Assembly: GCA_008638375.1 (NCBI GenBank)
Contig: CM018052.1
Location: 6,431,506-6,495,505, forward strand
Direction of reading: 5' to 3'
DNA length: 64,000 nt
Source: Nyssa sinensis
Taxonomy: Eukaryota > Streptophyta > Magnoliopsida > Cornales > Nyssaceae
Position 1 is the first letter of the stretch; each line of letters opens with the position of its first letter. Both the position numbers and the translations under genes were made by a program. The notes below the pieces were generated by a model. That model was not told the origin of the DNA, did not search any database, and saw only the letters and a program-made list of their open reading frames with translations. This document shows, piece after piece, positions 22,344-33,929 of this stretch.

Positions 22344-23355
22344 CTGAAAAATGTTAAATAAATGGAATGAGCTTAAACAAGCTCAGTAAGTAAATTCTTA
22401 GCTTTGCCATGGGTCAGGGTTAGTTCACAAGAATAATAGAAGAAAGGGATAACAGATATCCAACAGCCGAATGAGTAACAAGAAATACATAGCCAATCAC
22501 CAAGATGTACAACAATGACCCAAGGGTCCAAAAGGCTTATCCCAAATAAGATACAATAAGATAATAATAATGAATCCAACAACCGGGATCTAGCCAATCA
22601 TGAAAATCTGTTGCCACAACAATTACGATAGCCAATCAAAAGTATGACATGCTTGCATAGAATATGAACATCCAACGAGTGTCAACGATATATCATCAAC
22701 GAGTAAAGTATAACATGATCGCAATAATATGATCATTCACAGGACATAGAATATGATCATTCAATGAATACCAAAGATATATCGTCATCGAGTTCTAATA
22801 ACCCAGATATGCGTGAATCATCCGGGGCCCGGCATACCCCACTAAAACGCATGCTCAGATCCGCCACAGTTCCTCGGGCTCTCTGAAAAGCATTAGAGCT
22901 CTTTTCTCTACAAGTCCCAAAGGACATACAAACCCCAAAGGGTCTTTCCCCCACGCAATCTATGAATGGATGGGCCATTGTGACTGAGCACAACCCCAGG
23001 TACATACTAAATATCATGACCAACAAAATTTCACACAGGATGTACAACTGTACAAAGCAATCGATATCACAATCAACAAAACACGAAGTGTGGAATATCA
23101 AGATTTCTATCAACAGGATATATCTCAAGACTAGGTCATGATATGATAGTGCAAAGAATGCTCAAATATCAATGATCAATCTCACAACGATGTAAGCAAG
23201 CAAGTCAAATCCACAGATCAGGCATAACCGATAACCACAAGTCGATTGGCTCAAATCAAGTACATCAGGTAGTGATAGAGTACAAATTTGGCAGCACGTA
23301 GAAATGAATGTGACTGGCTGGGAATAACCACATAGCAAAGTTCAGATTTACTTAC
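22344..23355 (-). other. Probable leader intron of LTR-U
   Basis: On - the donor is CCAAG|GTAAGTAAAT and the acceptor ACATTTTTCAG|GTGAC. The block ATTTACTTAC (22386-22395 on +, read in reverse) is complementary to all ten donor bases, 42 nt before the acceptor. The hairpin TGAGCTTGTTTAAGCTCA lies between them (22368-22385). Confidence 0.7.
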
Positions 23356-23660
23356 CTTGGTTTCTTAGCATTTCATTCCCCCCATTACAATTACTCTGAT
23401 GATCTGCTTCTCTTTATCCTTTGACGTGCCTGTCATTGGAATTATATTAAGTCTATAGTCATAACTGATCTATGCTATGATATGTCTTTAATATGCCTAT
23501 CATAGCTATCGGTATCTTAATTTCTAATTTAGATCTCATCATTGTATCCGGAATGCCGAATAAAAGTGGTTTAGGCTTTTATGGATCTTAAATCGGACTC
23601 TTGGATTGAAAAGGGCAAAACTGTCATTTTGTACTTTACGTGTCTTTTATTCTCGGGACT

Positions 23661-23670
23661 CCTTTTTATA
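23661..23670 (-). promoter_or_regulatory. Candidate TATA box of LTR-U
   Basis: TATAAAAAGG on the - strand lies about 305 bases upstream of the donor. It would give a leader exon of about 280 nt, similar to X1 and X2. Confidence 0.4.
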
Positions 23671-25552
23671 ATTCTGACATCACCATTGGGTTCGAAAGGT
23701 TCGAGATAATAAAAATTGACTACTTATTTATCTCGTTTGGACTTTGTTTTGAATTATTAATTATTAAAGAAATAATTAATTTAAACTTTGTCTTAAATAG
23801 TCGACTGGTTGGTAAATATCCTTAAAAGGCTGACTGATTCGGAATTATTAAAAGTTAGCTATTTTGTGATTTCAATTAATTTGTTCGCTGAACTGTAAAT
23901 ACTTAAAGTTAATTTAAAACTCTATAAACAGTCTTGTTCACAATTCACTGGTTACTTAAAACGGAAATTTCTTATCCCAATTTCTCAGTCTATTACACCT
24001 ATTGCCAAACAAGTCATATGTTTTTCAAATTTAAAATTAAAATGACTTAACCCTCATTGTACCCAAATTCTGACAAGAATGAAATAGTTCATACCTTAAT
24101 ACTTCCAGAGCCCATTCCGATCTTTCATTTTAGGAGCTGCAGTAGAAAAATCTACTTTATCAATTGAACAAAGTTAGTCTCCAACTAAGATACCAGCCTG
24201 AACTGCGACAACTATTAAGGCCTGCTACACCATCAGTAAGGATCAATCTCCCTCATTGCCTGGACAGTGGGTAATCCACCATCGACTGGTCTGTTCTCCC
24301 TCTAAGGACTCTTCAGTGCCTCTACCGCTACCGCCATGCATATATGCATGCCGATCTGCTGCACTCCCTGTATGGCAACCCATCAGATCCTCCAATCCAA
24401 TCCCAATTCTGCTGCTTCTTCTATCCGCAACATGCAGCTCCAATTGCTGCAAGATATTCCAAAACCCATTCGAACTTGTACCCAACTCAAGCTAGATTGA
24501 AATTCTCGACCAAAAGCTGAGTATATTGGGTACCAAACTGTTCGGACACCAGTGATTTCAAGGCTGGGATCAAATTCTTGATCGTCTCTCCTATTGCTAT
24601 TGCCTTTTTAAATTTTCCAAGATTTGCTGCATGAGATTTTGAAATCAGCAACTCCAGTTACACCGACTTTCTCTAGTCCAGCAGTTTCGGATGCTGTCTA
24701 CCACCTGCTGTACTGCCAACCGCACTTCTATATCTACTCCGATTCATAACATGAATCCAATCAGGTCCTCCCAACAGCAGTTCCTGCTACATTTCAATGC
24801 TTCTCCACCAAAACCACTGTTGCCTTTCTGCACATCACCATGCCGAACACCAACTCCTCACTGCTGCTTTAAATTTGTAACAGCTGCACTTGCTGCAGGT
24901 TTCCAAAACCAATCATGGCTACAGCTGCTCCAATTTCCTCCCATATCTCCACCTGCTGCACTCCAGTTGGCTACTGTCGCACCGGACAGCACCACCACCG
25001 CACCTATTGCAGCTGCTGCTCGAGTCTCCTACAACCAAATTTCCCATTGTCTCCTCACCACAATTCTTCTAGCTCAACGCCACCTCACCTGCTGCTCCAA
25101 TTTCCACAGCAGCAAATCAGTTTTTCCAACTCTCTGTACATCAATTCTCTTCACTCAAAACTGTCGCTGGGTGCTGGATTCATCTCCACCCAGATCCTGC
25201 ATTGCTTCCTTACTGTTGCCACGTTCCACTTGCATATATATATTGTCCATTTGTTGCTTCACTTGCTTTCCATTTTTTTTTTTCTATTTTCCATTTACTC
25301 TATAAATTTTCTCTGAGCAAACCGAGACTGCTGTACTATGCACACATGAACACATGTAGGCCATGTGTTCTTCTTTGGTCACATGTATGCCAAGCGTATA
25401 CGTGCTCACTACCTTGCACATGCAGGTTCCTTTTAAGCTTTTTAATTTCTTATTATATATGACATAAACCATGGGTGCTCAGCCCTTGTTTCAAATTTCA
25501 CGGCTGTTGGTTTTTATTCCAGCAGCTTCTTGTTTATTCAATAGGTTTCTAA

Positions 25553-25554
<2 letters not shown>

Positions 25555-25589
<35 letters not shown>

Positions 25590-25870
25590 CTCCAGTTACA
25601 CGTTATCTCTACTCCACCACCCATTTTACTACACACGCATGTGCACTCGCCAGCTGTTGTATTGCCACAACCACATTTACAATATACACACATGCGCACG
25701 TACACCTCCTAAACCTTTATAACCGATTATATATATATATATCATTACATTATAATATATATATATATATAATCCAACCGAATATATATATATATATATA
25801 TTTACATATATATATATATATATATATATATCTATAATTATTATAATTTCAGTTATACATATATACATCC

Positions 25871-25906
<36 letters not shown>

Positions 25907-25932
25907 CTATATTCATATATTATATATATAAA
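25555..25932. repeat. TA microsatellites in LTR-U
   Basis: Several (TA)n runs of 20-40 bases are separated by short unique spacers. They generate the apparent Ile-Tyr repeat frames in this stretch. Confidence 0.9.
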
Positions 25933-26515
25933 TGTCCGTGTCCCGTAATAATTTAGCTTTTGGTGCATCGGCAGTCCGAACACCCGTAACTGCCTGTCAT
26001 TAAATGGTACGTTGGTTTCATTTGCGTAATAAATTTAAGTGCAGCTCGGGATTATGCGTTATGATTCGGTTCGACTCGGGTCAAGTATTGGCTACTTCGG
26101 GTTGGATACCAGTCAACTCGGGTCTGGCACCGGCTATTTCAGGTCGGGGTATTACAGCGTGGCTTGCTTGTTGGTTTGTAAGCTGGTGAATGGTATAGGG
26201 AATTTGCAAGGAGTGCGAACAGATCAGGTCTTGCGGCTTGAGGAATTTGACAAAAATGGAGCAGCAACTGCAGCGCAGGTGCACCACCTGGCTATGTTGA
26301 GTATGAAGGAGGCATGGAGACAATGATTTGGTCACTGAGTTGGACTTCGAAGCTGAGGTCTCTGCGACTGAGTATGTCTGTTGGGTCGAGATCAAGCAAA
26401 TTAGATTTGCTAATCTGATGTATCCGTGTTTGGAGGTGAACAATGTGTGTGTTTGTATAACACTGCTTGCAGTAAGGAGAGGTTGTTGTTTGGAGGTGTG
26501 GAGTGAAGCAGGGCA

Positions 26516-26821
26516 TTGCAAAGGGTTGGTAAACCTAAGGTTCCTGACCCACAATTGCAAGAGGTAAAAATTGTGGGACTTGAGACTACTCAGGACCAAA
26601 GTGGCACACCTGTGCAACTAGACTCATCCGATGCTGCAGTAATAGAAGATGACCAAGCCGAATGCTCATGTATAGGTTCGGGTTGCTGTTCCGTGTGTCA
26701 AGTCTCCAATAATCAGGAGAATCAGATTGGGCAAATTGAACCCCGACCAAGTGTTTATTTTCTTGAGGTTCTGAAGGATGGTAAGGCTCTTGATCAAATC
26801 AATCTGGGTAAAAGGAAGTAG
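26516..26821 (+). pseudogene. Gene-like open frame in LTR-W, possible captured host exon
   Basis: This is an open frame of 101 codons ending at TAG 26819-26821, just before a TA-rich stretch. The composition looks like protein: it is acidic, with KVPDPQLQEVKIVG, LDSSDAAVIEDDQAEC, a Cys-rich patch CSCIGSGCCSVC, and a C-terminal FLEVLKDGKALDQINLGKR. The last block resembles the first strand of FHA domains in general (FLEVLKDG), but the rest of that domain is absent, so this is only a hint. It lies in the leader region of a solo LTR and has no retrotransposon homology that I recognise. Confidence 0.4.
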
Positions 26822-27718
26822 GTTTTAAGGGGGATATATGTAGATATATATGTATATTTGTGTAGCGTTAGAGCAGGGGAGACGGACATGCAGAGTGGAA
26901 TTTTGGAGGAATTCCCGTGCAATTGATTTTGATTTAGGAGGTATTTGATGACGACAATGCTTCCTGCAGTGAAGGATGACTATGAGAAGCTACCGAGATG
27001 TTTATGGATAGGTCATAGTTGCTAGCAGAATTATTTGAGGAGATTGCCCAGGCAGATCTTGAGGTGTTGCGCACCGTTGGAATCCAAATGAAGTCTGGCC
27101 ATTCTTATTGGGATATTATGCATATGATTCAACATATGCAGAGAGGGAAAATCCAGTAATAGATGAAACTGACTGTTCGGGTTTGAAGCAGGCTAATAGA
27201 AGCAGCAGAGCTGCTGTCCAGCGATAGAGGTTCGGGAACCTGTAACTATTGGATGTTGTGATTTCTGTGATGAATTGGAGGAAGGAGTTAATGTTGTTGA
27301 TTTCTTCCATGGTCTTGACATAGTTGATGTTCTGTTGTTCATGAGATCAGTAAGACCTTTTAGGTTAGATTACGGGCTGATGTTCCAAATACAACTTATG
27401 ACAAGTTGTTACTATATCAGAATTTCCTGGTGCATCAATAGAGCTTTCATGGGAGTCACCTGCAGTTTCTAAGCGACCTGCGGCTTAAGGAGGGCCCATT
27501 GACTGAGGGAAGTAATGCAATATTAGTTATAGCTTCAGCCTTACGGTGGTGTAATTATTGGAGGCTATGGGTTTTAACCTTGCTTGTAGCAATCGTAGTT
27601 ACTGATTTGAAAGACTCCGCACAGTAATCTGATGAGAGGAAAGGAAAGTTCTTCAATATCTGATGGATGGGATGATAAAGGAGTAGAATCTGTCAGGATC
27701 ATCATCTGCTTAGGGGAA

Positions 27719-28034
27719 AAAGGCTGAAGAAGCTGATGAAACTGGATTTAAAATGGTTGGCCGACTCGATCAACCTGCCGGTGTGTTTTCTTCAACTGCT
27801 GAACTGTGGACTGAAGATCAACCTCAAACTCTGGATGCATAAGAATACGGTTCATGCTTGACTGCAAATTCTCCAAAGGTTGGCGGTTGGAGTGGAAGTG
27901 TACAGTCTCAATGGGATCAACAGAGACAGGTTGATGATTGTAGTGCTAGTGGAGTGTCGACTGCAACCAGACAAAGGTTGGATATGTTCATATCTAAGGA
28001 ACTGGAAGACTTTTGGATGTTGAATCAATTATGA
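27719..28034 (+). pseudogene. Second gene-like frame in LTR-W, about 105 codons with one stop
   Basis: One frame runs from KAEEADETGF through ELWTEDQPQTLDA, a single TAA (one change from CAA or GAA), then EYGSC, KVGGWSGSVQSQWDQQRQV, STATRQRLDMFISKELEDF and a final stop. Such a long frame with one stop is unusual among the neighbouring LTR sequences, and it ends about 100 bases before the donor at 28136. About 85 bases of it recur at 53815-53900 inside LTR-M. No family is recognised. Confidence 0.4.
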
Positions 28035-28135
28035 TGGTCATCAGAAGGATAGTGCCTAGGATATGCAGAGACGTGGCTAATGACGTATCTGGAGATTATC
28101 AGACCATTTGTGAAGGGAGATAAGCATATATTCAG

Positions 28136-28872
28136 GTGAGTAACTCGGACTCCTGACTTGGTGTATATTTTCAATACTATCTAGATTCGTATAATATACT
28201 GCTTTACATGCTAAACTGTTTTATGCACTATATTGTTTTAATGCATATGCTTTCATGCATACTTGTTGTACTACATTACTTGTGGCATGATTTTGTTCTA
28301 CCTTGCCTTCTGACATATCCTATTAATTCTGTTCGAGTCTGTTTTTCTGTTGCCCATGCTTTGGAGTCTGATTTGATTTTGTTTGATATGTTGAGTCTAC
28401 TCTAGGCCCACTGCAGTATTGAGCTATTTTATGCCAGGGAATGGATGGTTGGCTATGAGGCGTGTTGAACTCAGCATCCTTTCCCATCTGTATGATTGGC
28501 ATTCTGTTTCTGTCCCGCTCAATTTTGTTTTGTTCTGCTCTGATACTAGGATGGCTGGCTATGAGGCGTGGTGAACTCAGCATCCTAATACTCAGGCATC
28601 TGTTCAGTCCTGATCTGTTCTGTTTGATTTGTCTAATTTGTTCTGTTCTGATCTGTTCTATTCCATTCCATTCTGATCTGTTCTGTTCTGTTCTGATCTT
28701 TTTAAGCTGTATCTGTTCTACTTGAGCTGTATTGTTCTATCTGAGCTGCATTTGAAACATGCATATATATATATATATATATATATATGAACTGGTTTTG
28801 AAACCCATGGCAAGAACCTATGTTACTCACTGAGCTTGTTTAAGCTCATTCCATTTATTTAACATTTTTTAG
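28136..28872 (+). other. Probable leader intron of LTR-W
   Basis: The donor is TTCAG|GTGAGTAAC and the acceptor ACATTTTTTAG|GATA. GTTACTCAC (28822-28830) is the exact complement of the donor nonamer, 42 nt before the acceptor, and the hairpin TGAGCTTGTTTAAGCTCA follows. The first 40 intron bases and the last 100 match LTR-B closely, with a diverged interior. Confidence 0.7.
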
Positions 28873-29386
28873 GATATAACTCCATTGGACTAGAAGGTAT
28901 AAGGAGATGATACTAGTAGGCTGTGAGACATTTCAAGTACGGATCTGATGGCATGGATTTGTGGAGATTTGGGTTCTAATGGATTGATTCTGGCTATTCA
29001 GCTAAGTGACATGTTATGATTGACTTCATTGGTATGCATTAGATGTATTGGGACATGGCTCATGGTAATGGAACTCTAGAGAGATTAGATATGTTTTGTG
29101 TTCTTTGACTGGTGATAGATGTGCTCTGTGGCTTAGAGTTTTTAATTGTTTGATTATAGACTTGCTCTATGATACTTACCTCTAATTGTGGTATATTGAT
29201 GAGTTGCGTTTCCGAGATAAAAAGGTTTTAATTTCTACTGTTTTAACCCTACATTTAGAACGCAATTCATTGTAAGGTTCAGAAGTTTGCCTTTGGTTGG
29301 TCGCATTGTTGATCAGAAAATCGGCAAGGCGACTAACTGGCATCACATCTTCGGCATCCGCGTAGGATGGGGTGCGAGATGTGACA

Positions 29387-29444
29387 GGTAGACTTTATCA
29401 CAGAATTTACCAAAGTCCGATACTCCAGCCCTCAGAAGCTTATC
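29387..29444 (+). pseudogene. Tat-A fragment 5: end of first RNase H
   Basis: VDFITEFTKV continues QALADFVAEFTPV of Tat-G, so the element resumes in register after LTR-W. It is cut after 58 bases by LTR-V. Confidence 0.8.
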
Positions 29445-31079
29445 TATATCCGTGTTGGGTAATTTCATGCAAAGTACTAAAGACAACTGTAATAAAAGCC
29501 TTAAGGACCTAATGTGTGTCATTATGAATAAATGTTAGACAAACTAACCTAATTACAAGTAAAACTAACCTAACCTTGGTTAGTAAAAGTAGGTGGACAA
29601 ATACACTACTAACCTAAAAGAGGGAAGTTATACATCGAACGTTACGAAGCTACTTAATAAATAATTATTAAATGGAATAAATGTACAAAAGAATACTCTT
29701 ATGTATATACACAAATGAAGCTAATACATTACGGACACATTAGGCATAATATGCAAGAAATATGTAGGCCCATATGTGTGCACACACCAGATTAAAAATA
29801 CATGTGTGTGTGTATGCGAAAAACATCAGCCTGTGTATGTTTGTGTATGCAGTAGTGTAATGGTGAGAATGTTTAAGTGTGTGAGATGTGTATGCAGGTG
29901 AGTGTGTGATGTGTGTGTATGCCATTAGAAGAAATTGAGGGAAGTTGGGCTACTACTTTGGCTTAAAGAAGAAGAAAGGGAAAGAAAGTGAAAGGCTGAA
30001 ACAACCTTGGGGCTACTGCCTAGAAGCAAGTTGGCTATTGGAGAAAGTTAAGGTTGAGAGAGAGAGGGAGAGAGAGAAAGGCAGTGTGAGAAGAAAAAAA
30101 ATATATACTGCCATATATATATATTATGTATCACCTTAACAGAATCTGCATGAGATAGAAAGTGAGAGGAAGGAAGCAAAAACTGAATAAGGAAGAAGAA
30201 AAAGGAGAAATAGATGAGAGAGAGACAAAGAGAGAGAAAGAGTAGCTTCTAGAGAGAGAAAGTCAAAAAACTCTCAAAATAAGATCACCATCAAGGAAAT
30301 AGGAATAAGACGAGTGCCAAGAGAGTCAAGTAAATAAGTTACTGTGGATTCTAGACCATAGGTGAGTAACTCTGAACCTTGATGTTTAGGCATTTTCCAT
30401 GAAATACAGTTCTTTACAACTTTATAACATTACATGTAGTTCTTTCAACTTTATGATACATTTCAGACTATTATATTAAATGTTTCAACTACATGACTAT
30501 TTTCAGAATACTATGATGAGTGTTTAAATTTCATGCTTTCATGTAGCATCTCTTTAAATGTTTTATAGCTTGGATAGTTTAAAGAATGTTTTGCAAGTAT
30601 GTTTAAATAAAAAGTTACATGCCTTACAGACATAAGAACCCTGTATTGGGGGTTAAGTCGGGTAGGTACCAGAACCCTATTGGGGATTAAGTCGAGTATG
30701 TAAAGAGCCGGTAGACTTTCAAATAAGTTTTTATAAAGGTTATGTATCCTATGAGCTCAGAATTATAGTATGGTCGCTACGGTGACAACTTATAATCCTA
30801 CAGGACAAGCTTATAGATGTGGCATGTATTGTTTTGACTATTGCTCCTACAATATCAAAATTCATTAGATGATGTTTTATATTGCAAAGTTATCTGGCAT
30901 GATTTCAAGTAAATATCTTGCAACTCTTATATGTTTATGTTTAAAGAATGTCAGGAGCTTTTAATACAGCTTCTTTTAAACTGCTATTCATAAAAGTTAT
31001 GAAAGCTTATAAAAGAAGGTTTTCAGAAACCCATGACAAGGAACTGGTGTTACTCTCAAGCTTTTCATTAAGCTCACAG

Positions 31080-31131
<52 letters not shown>

Positions 31132-31489
31132 CAGGTATTAGCCCAGAAAGTTCAGAGTAAAAGATGGACTTAAGGTTACAGCCAATTTTGGGAGAGATCT
31201 TGGCTTTTGACTTACATAGTTTGCTAGTATTATCAATGCTAAGAAAATTTTTTACGGGCTCTAATATTTAAACATTAGTATGATGTAACAAGCTAGAATT
31301 TAGTTATGTCCTTTATGTTTTTATTTATGCTGCTATGTATAATTGTGAATGCATGGATTTATGTACCAGTCAGAAGGCCTAGGGTTAGACACCCCATCAA
31401 TATACTAAATAGAGTTAGTGTATTGAGGAAGTGCCTAACTGGCCGGTCATTATTCCTAATCTATATAGAGTGGGTTTTGGGATGTGACA
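29445..31489 (+). mobile_element. LTR-V: 2.0-kb solo LTR in Tat-A
   Basis: It starts TATATCCGTG (TG mutated) and ends GTGGGTTTTGGGATGTGACA, with duplication TTATC (29440-29444) and TCATC (31490-31494), one mismatch. The ending ACTGGCCGGTCAT...GGGATGTGACA is almost the same as in LTR-B. It carries the leader intron. GA-rich leader sequence lies at 30050-30260. Confidence 0.75.
30362..31134 (+). other. Probable leader intron of LTR-V with a 50-T tract
   Basis: The donor is CCATAG|GTGAGTAAC and the acceptor (T)50CAG|GTATT. GTTACTCTC at 31049-31057 complements the donor nonamer at 8 of 9 positions. The distance to the acceptor is 77 nt instead of about 40, and the excess is accounted for by the T tract at 31082-31131. 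Confidence 0.65.
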
Positions 31490-31862
31490 TCATCAGTTCT
31501 GATGGGTTAATCTGGATACTAAACACGGATGGATCTTTCACTCATAGGGGAGTATGAGTTGGTTTAATACTCCAATTGCCTAATGGAGTCACTATTGAAA
31601 AGGCCATAAGCTTAGGCTTCAAAGCCTCCAATAATGAAGCAAATTATGAAGCACATGTCCTTGGCCTCAAGCTACCTCTAGAGTTTGAAGCCCCCCAACC
31701 TTATGGTATTCTCCGACTCTCAAGTAATTGTTAGCCAGGTTCTAGGTGAATTCACAGTTAAAGATGATAGAATGATAAAGTGTTTCAAGCTTGTAGACTC
31801 ATTAAAGAAATCATTCAAAAAATTCACTATTCAGAAGGTTGATAGGGATCAGAATTCCCGAG
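31490..31862 (+). pseudogene. Tat-A fragment 6: second (archaeal-type) RNase H
   Basis: This matches the second RNase H of Tat-G (48930-49247). Blocks in order are LNTDGSFTHRG with the first catalytic Asp, ISLGFKASNNEANYEA where the catalytic Glu is kept, a frame change at about 31680, VFSDSQVIVSQVLGEF with the next Asp, and FTIQKVDRDQNSRA. A stop follows the first block. After this the integrase is missing and LTR-like sequence follows, so the old element has a large internal deletion. Confidence 0.8.
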
Positions 31863-32478
31863 CCGAATACCAATCACCTTTGGCTATTGATCTGGTTGGT
31901 GACGCATGCCCATTATGCTCTGAAGTAAGAAGACTCCTTTGGGTATTGATCAGGTTGGTGACTATCGGGCATAAATAATAGGTAATTGTTTAAAGCACCT
32001 AACCACCTTAAAAGACTACTGACCTCAGAACAAGGACATAAAGTTCAACATGGTAACTTCTATCTATGTATATCTTTCAATTCTGATATTTATGACTCTT
32101 AATCCCACTCAAACTCGAATGGCTAATAACTGATAAATAAGGCTCCATGGTACGCTTTCAATTCATGGTCAATTATTCTCTTTCAATTACACTTTTTTTT
32201 ATCCCCTTCGGACTTAATCATCAGAACGGCTACCACAGGAGCCAATCCGGTGGCCCTTTGACCTTTGTTCTAAATAGAGAGCTTGAAGGGATTGAAGTCC
32301 ACTCAGAAATTGGCAACATCCCCATAAACTAGCACACATTTAACATCTTGACACATGTACACTATGCTATGAAGTATGAAGACCAATCACCTTTGGGAAC
32401 CAAACAGGTTGGTAACTACAGAGCAAAAATATTAGACAACTATCCCAAGCAGCTCACCACTATAAAGAGACTACTTAT
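31863..32478 (+). repeat. LTR remnant of Tat-A
   Basis: It contains ACCAATCACCTTTGG near its start, as in the Tat LTR at 6808. The U5-type block CGGCTACCACAGGAGCCAATCCGGTGG at 32220-32250 is shared with the Tat LTRs at 7400-7440, 41750 and 53100. The CAATCACCTTTGG / GGTTGGTGAC unit occurs three times (31872, 31932, 32384), so the region has been rearranged. Confidence 0.6.
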
Positions 32479-32743
32479 GTAATACCCCAACCCAAAATGT
32501 AACCGAGCAAACACTGTAAACCCAAACTATTAGAGTTTGTTTTATAATATTAAATGAATTGACTGGTTTTAGCATGTGACCAATCTCCAATGTACAGACA
32601 ATGCTCGGGCGATACCCGAGCAAGCCATGAGCGAGCATCGAAGTACATGTACGTGTATGTATATGTATATGCATACATATATGAGTACGTATACATATAT
32701 GTATATATATGTAATATAAATTTATATATATATATATATGACC

Positions 32744-32780
<37 letters not shown>

Positions 32781-32956
32781 TTATTAAATATATATGTAGA
32801 TTTATATATATATATATGACCGTATACATATATATATGTGTGTGTGTGAGTATATGTGTGTGAGAGGATGCGGTCACATATAATATAAATGAGGGAGAAT
32901 ATATATATATAGATATATATATATATATAATGTTTAAGGCAATGGTTACATATAAC

Positions 32957-32996
<40 letters not shown>

Positions 32997-33925
32997 CTTG
33001 CAAAAAAAATATGGCAAAAGTAAATGGAGGGGGTTACGAATTCAGGAAATCAAACAGAAAAGGAAAAGTCAAAGAAAGAGAGAGAGAAGCAGAAACAGAA
33101 AGAGAGAGAGAGGGGGGGAGGGGGGGGAGGGAGTGTAATTCCCTGACCCGGGTTAGCACGTATACCGAGGTAGACCGGTCAGGTAGTGTACTATTAGTTG
33201 TAACCCGAGCTGTTTAAACTCTATATCACTATATCAAACGTACTGTACGATTTTAGAAAGTAAATAGTATTAGTTATATAGCCAGTATCAGGCCATTCCC
33301 GAGCAACCCAGAATTATGCATCGTAATACGTGTATGCACGTATTTTCATGCATGCATACATACGTATATATGCATAGTTCATAAAAAATAAGTGTATGAA
33401 TATACTATTGGAAATGGATATATAAGTATATATATGGATATATAAGTATATATATGGATATATATATATATTGGTGTATAAATAAGATATAATCGTGTGT
33501 GTATATATATATATATATATATAATGTATAAAGTATGGTATATGCATGTGTATTAAAAAGAAAAGGAAATAAGAGAGAGGCAGCATGCCAAGGGCATGCA
33601 TGCAAGTAAGATATTGTGTGTGTGTGTGTACGGTTGTGTGTGTAAGTATGTGTGTTGACAAAATGTGTATATATATATATATATATATCATCAAAAGCTC
33701 CACAAAATTGAATGCAAAGCTGCATTCTTAGAAAAGAGGAAAAGAGAAATTAAATGGGGCAGAATGAGGAAGTTAAGGAAGGCTGCAAGAGAGAGAGAGA
33801 GAAAGAGAGAGAGAATTAAGTCGATTGGGTTGGCTATATATATGTATGTGCACGTAAAAGGGAAAAATAGAAAGGAAGAATTAAAGAAGGAAAAAGCTGA
33901 GGGACCCTTACGGAAATAAACACTT
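32479..33925 (+). mobile_element. 5' part of an LTR (B/V type) rich in microsatellites, truncated
   Basis: It starts TGTAATACCCCAACCC, the same start as B, U and M. No matching end or target duplication is found. It holds (TA)n/(TATG)n blocks over 32640-33000, GA/G runs at 33070-33130 and 33788-33815, (TG)n at 33617-33630 and more (TA)n to 33690. The GA-rich 33730-33910 resembles the leader of V. It probably joins the Athila 3' region by deletion near 33925. Confidence 0.5.
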
Positions 33926-33929
33926 GACT

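Larger units (their letters stand above)
21791..26156 (-). mobile_element. LTR-U: 4.4-kb solo LTR nested in LTR-W
   Basis: On - it starts TGTAATACCCCGACC and ends GGTGGGTTTCGGGTCGTGAAA (terminal CA mutated). The exact target duplication is GCGTG at 21786-21790 and 26157-26161. It is the same family as M and N2, sharing a GGCTTTT...GGGCAAAA-TGTCATTTTG...CGTGTCTTTTATT block (23560-23660, 39890-39960, 62430-62510). TA microsatellites fill 25555-25932. CTGCTG-rich sequence at 24200-25100 is not clearly coding. Confidence 0.85.
20822..29386 (+). mobile_element. LTR-W: about 4.2-kb solo LTR in Tat-A, with LTR-U nested and gene-like inserts
   Basis: It starts TGTAATACTCC and ends GGGGTGCGAGATGTGACA, with exact target duplication GGTAG at 20817-20821 and 29387-29391. 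Without U (21791-26156) it is about 4.2 kb. A TATA-like run lies at 21430-21450 next to a (TG)n stretch. The segment 26162-28135 contains frames that look like captured coding sequence. The leader intron is at 28136-28872. Confidence 0.8.

Noticed and set aside
24691..25305. A 204-codon open frame on + inside LTR-U
   Set aside because: It is antisense to the LTR, rich in Ser/Pro/Cys from CTGCTG-type sequence, overlaps other open frames on the same strand, and has no recognisable domain.
26081..26617. A 178-codon frame on -
   Set aside because: It crosses the LTR-U / LTR-W boundary and is antisense to the more protein-like + frames.
32640..33700. TA-rich stretch as an origin or matrix-attachment site, and its Ile-Tyr frames as proteins
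   Set aside because: Simple (TA)n, (TATG)n and (TG)n microsatellites explain it. There is no independent evidence for an origin.
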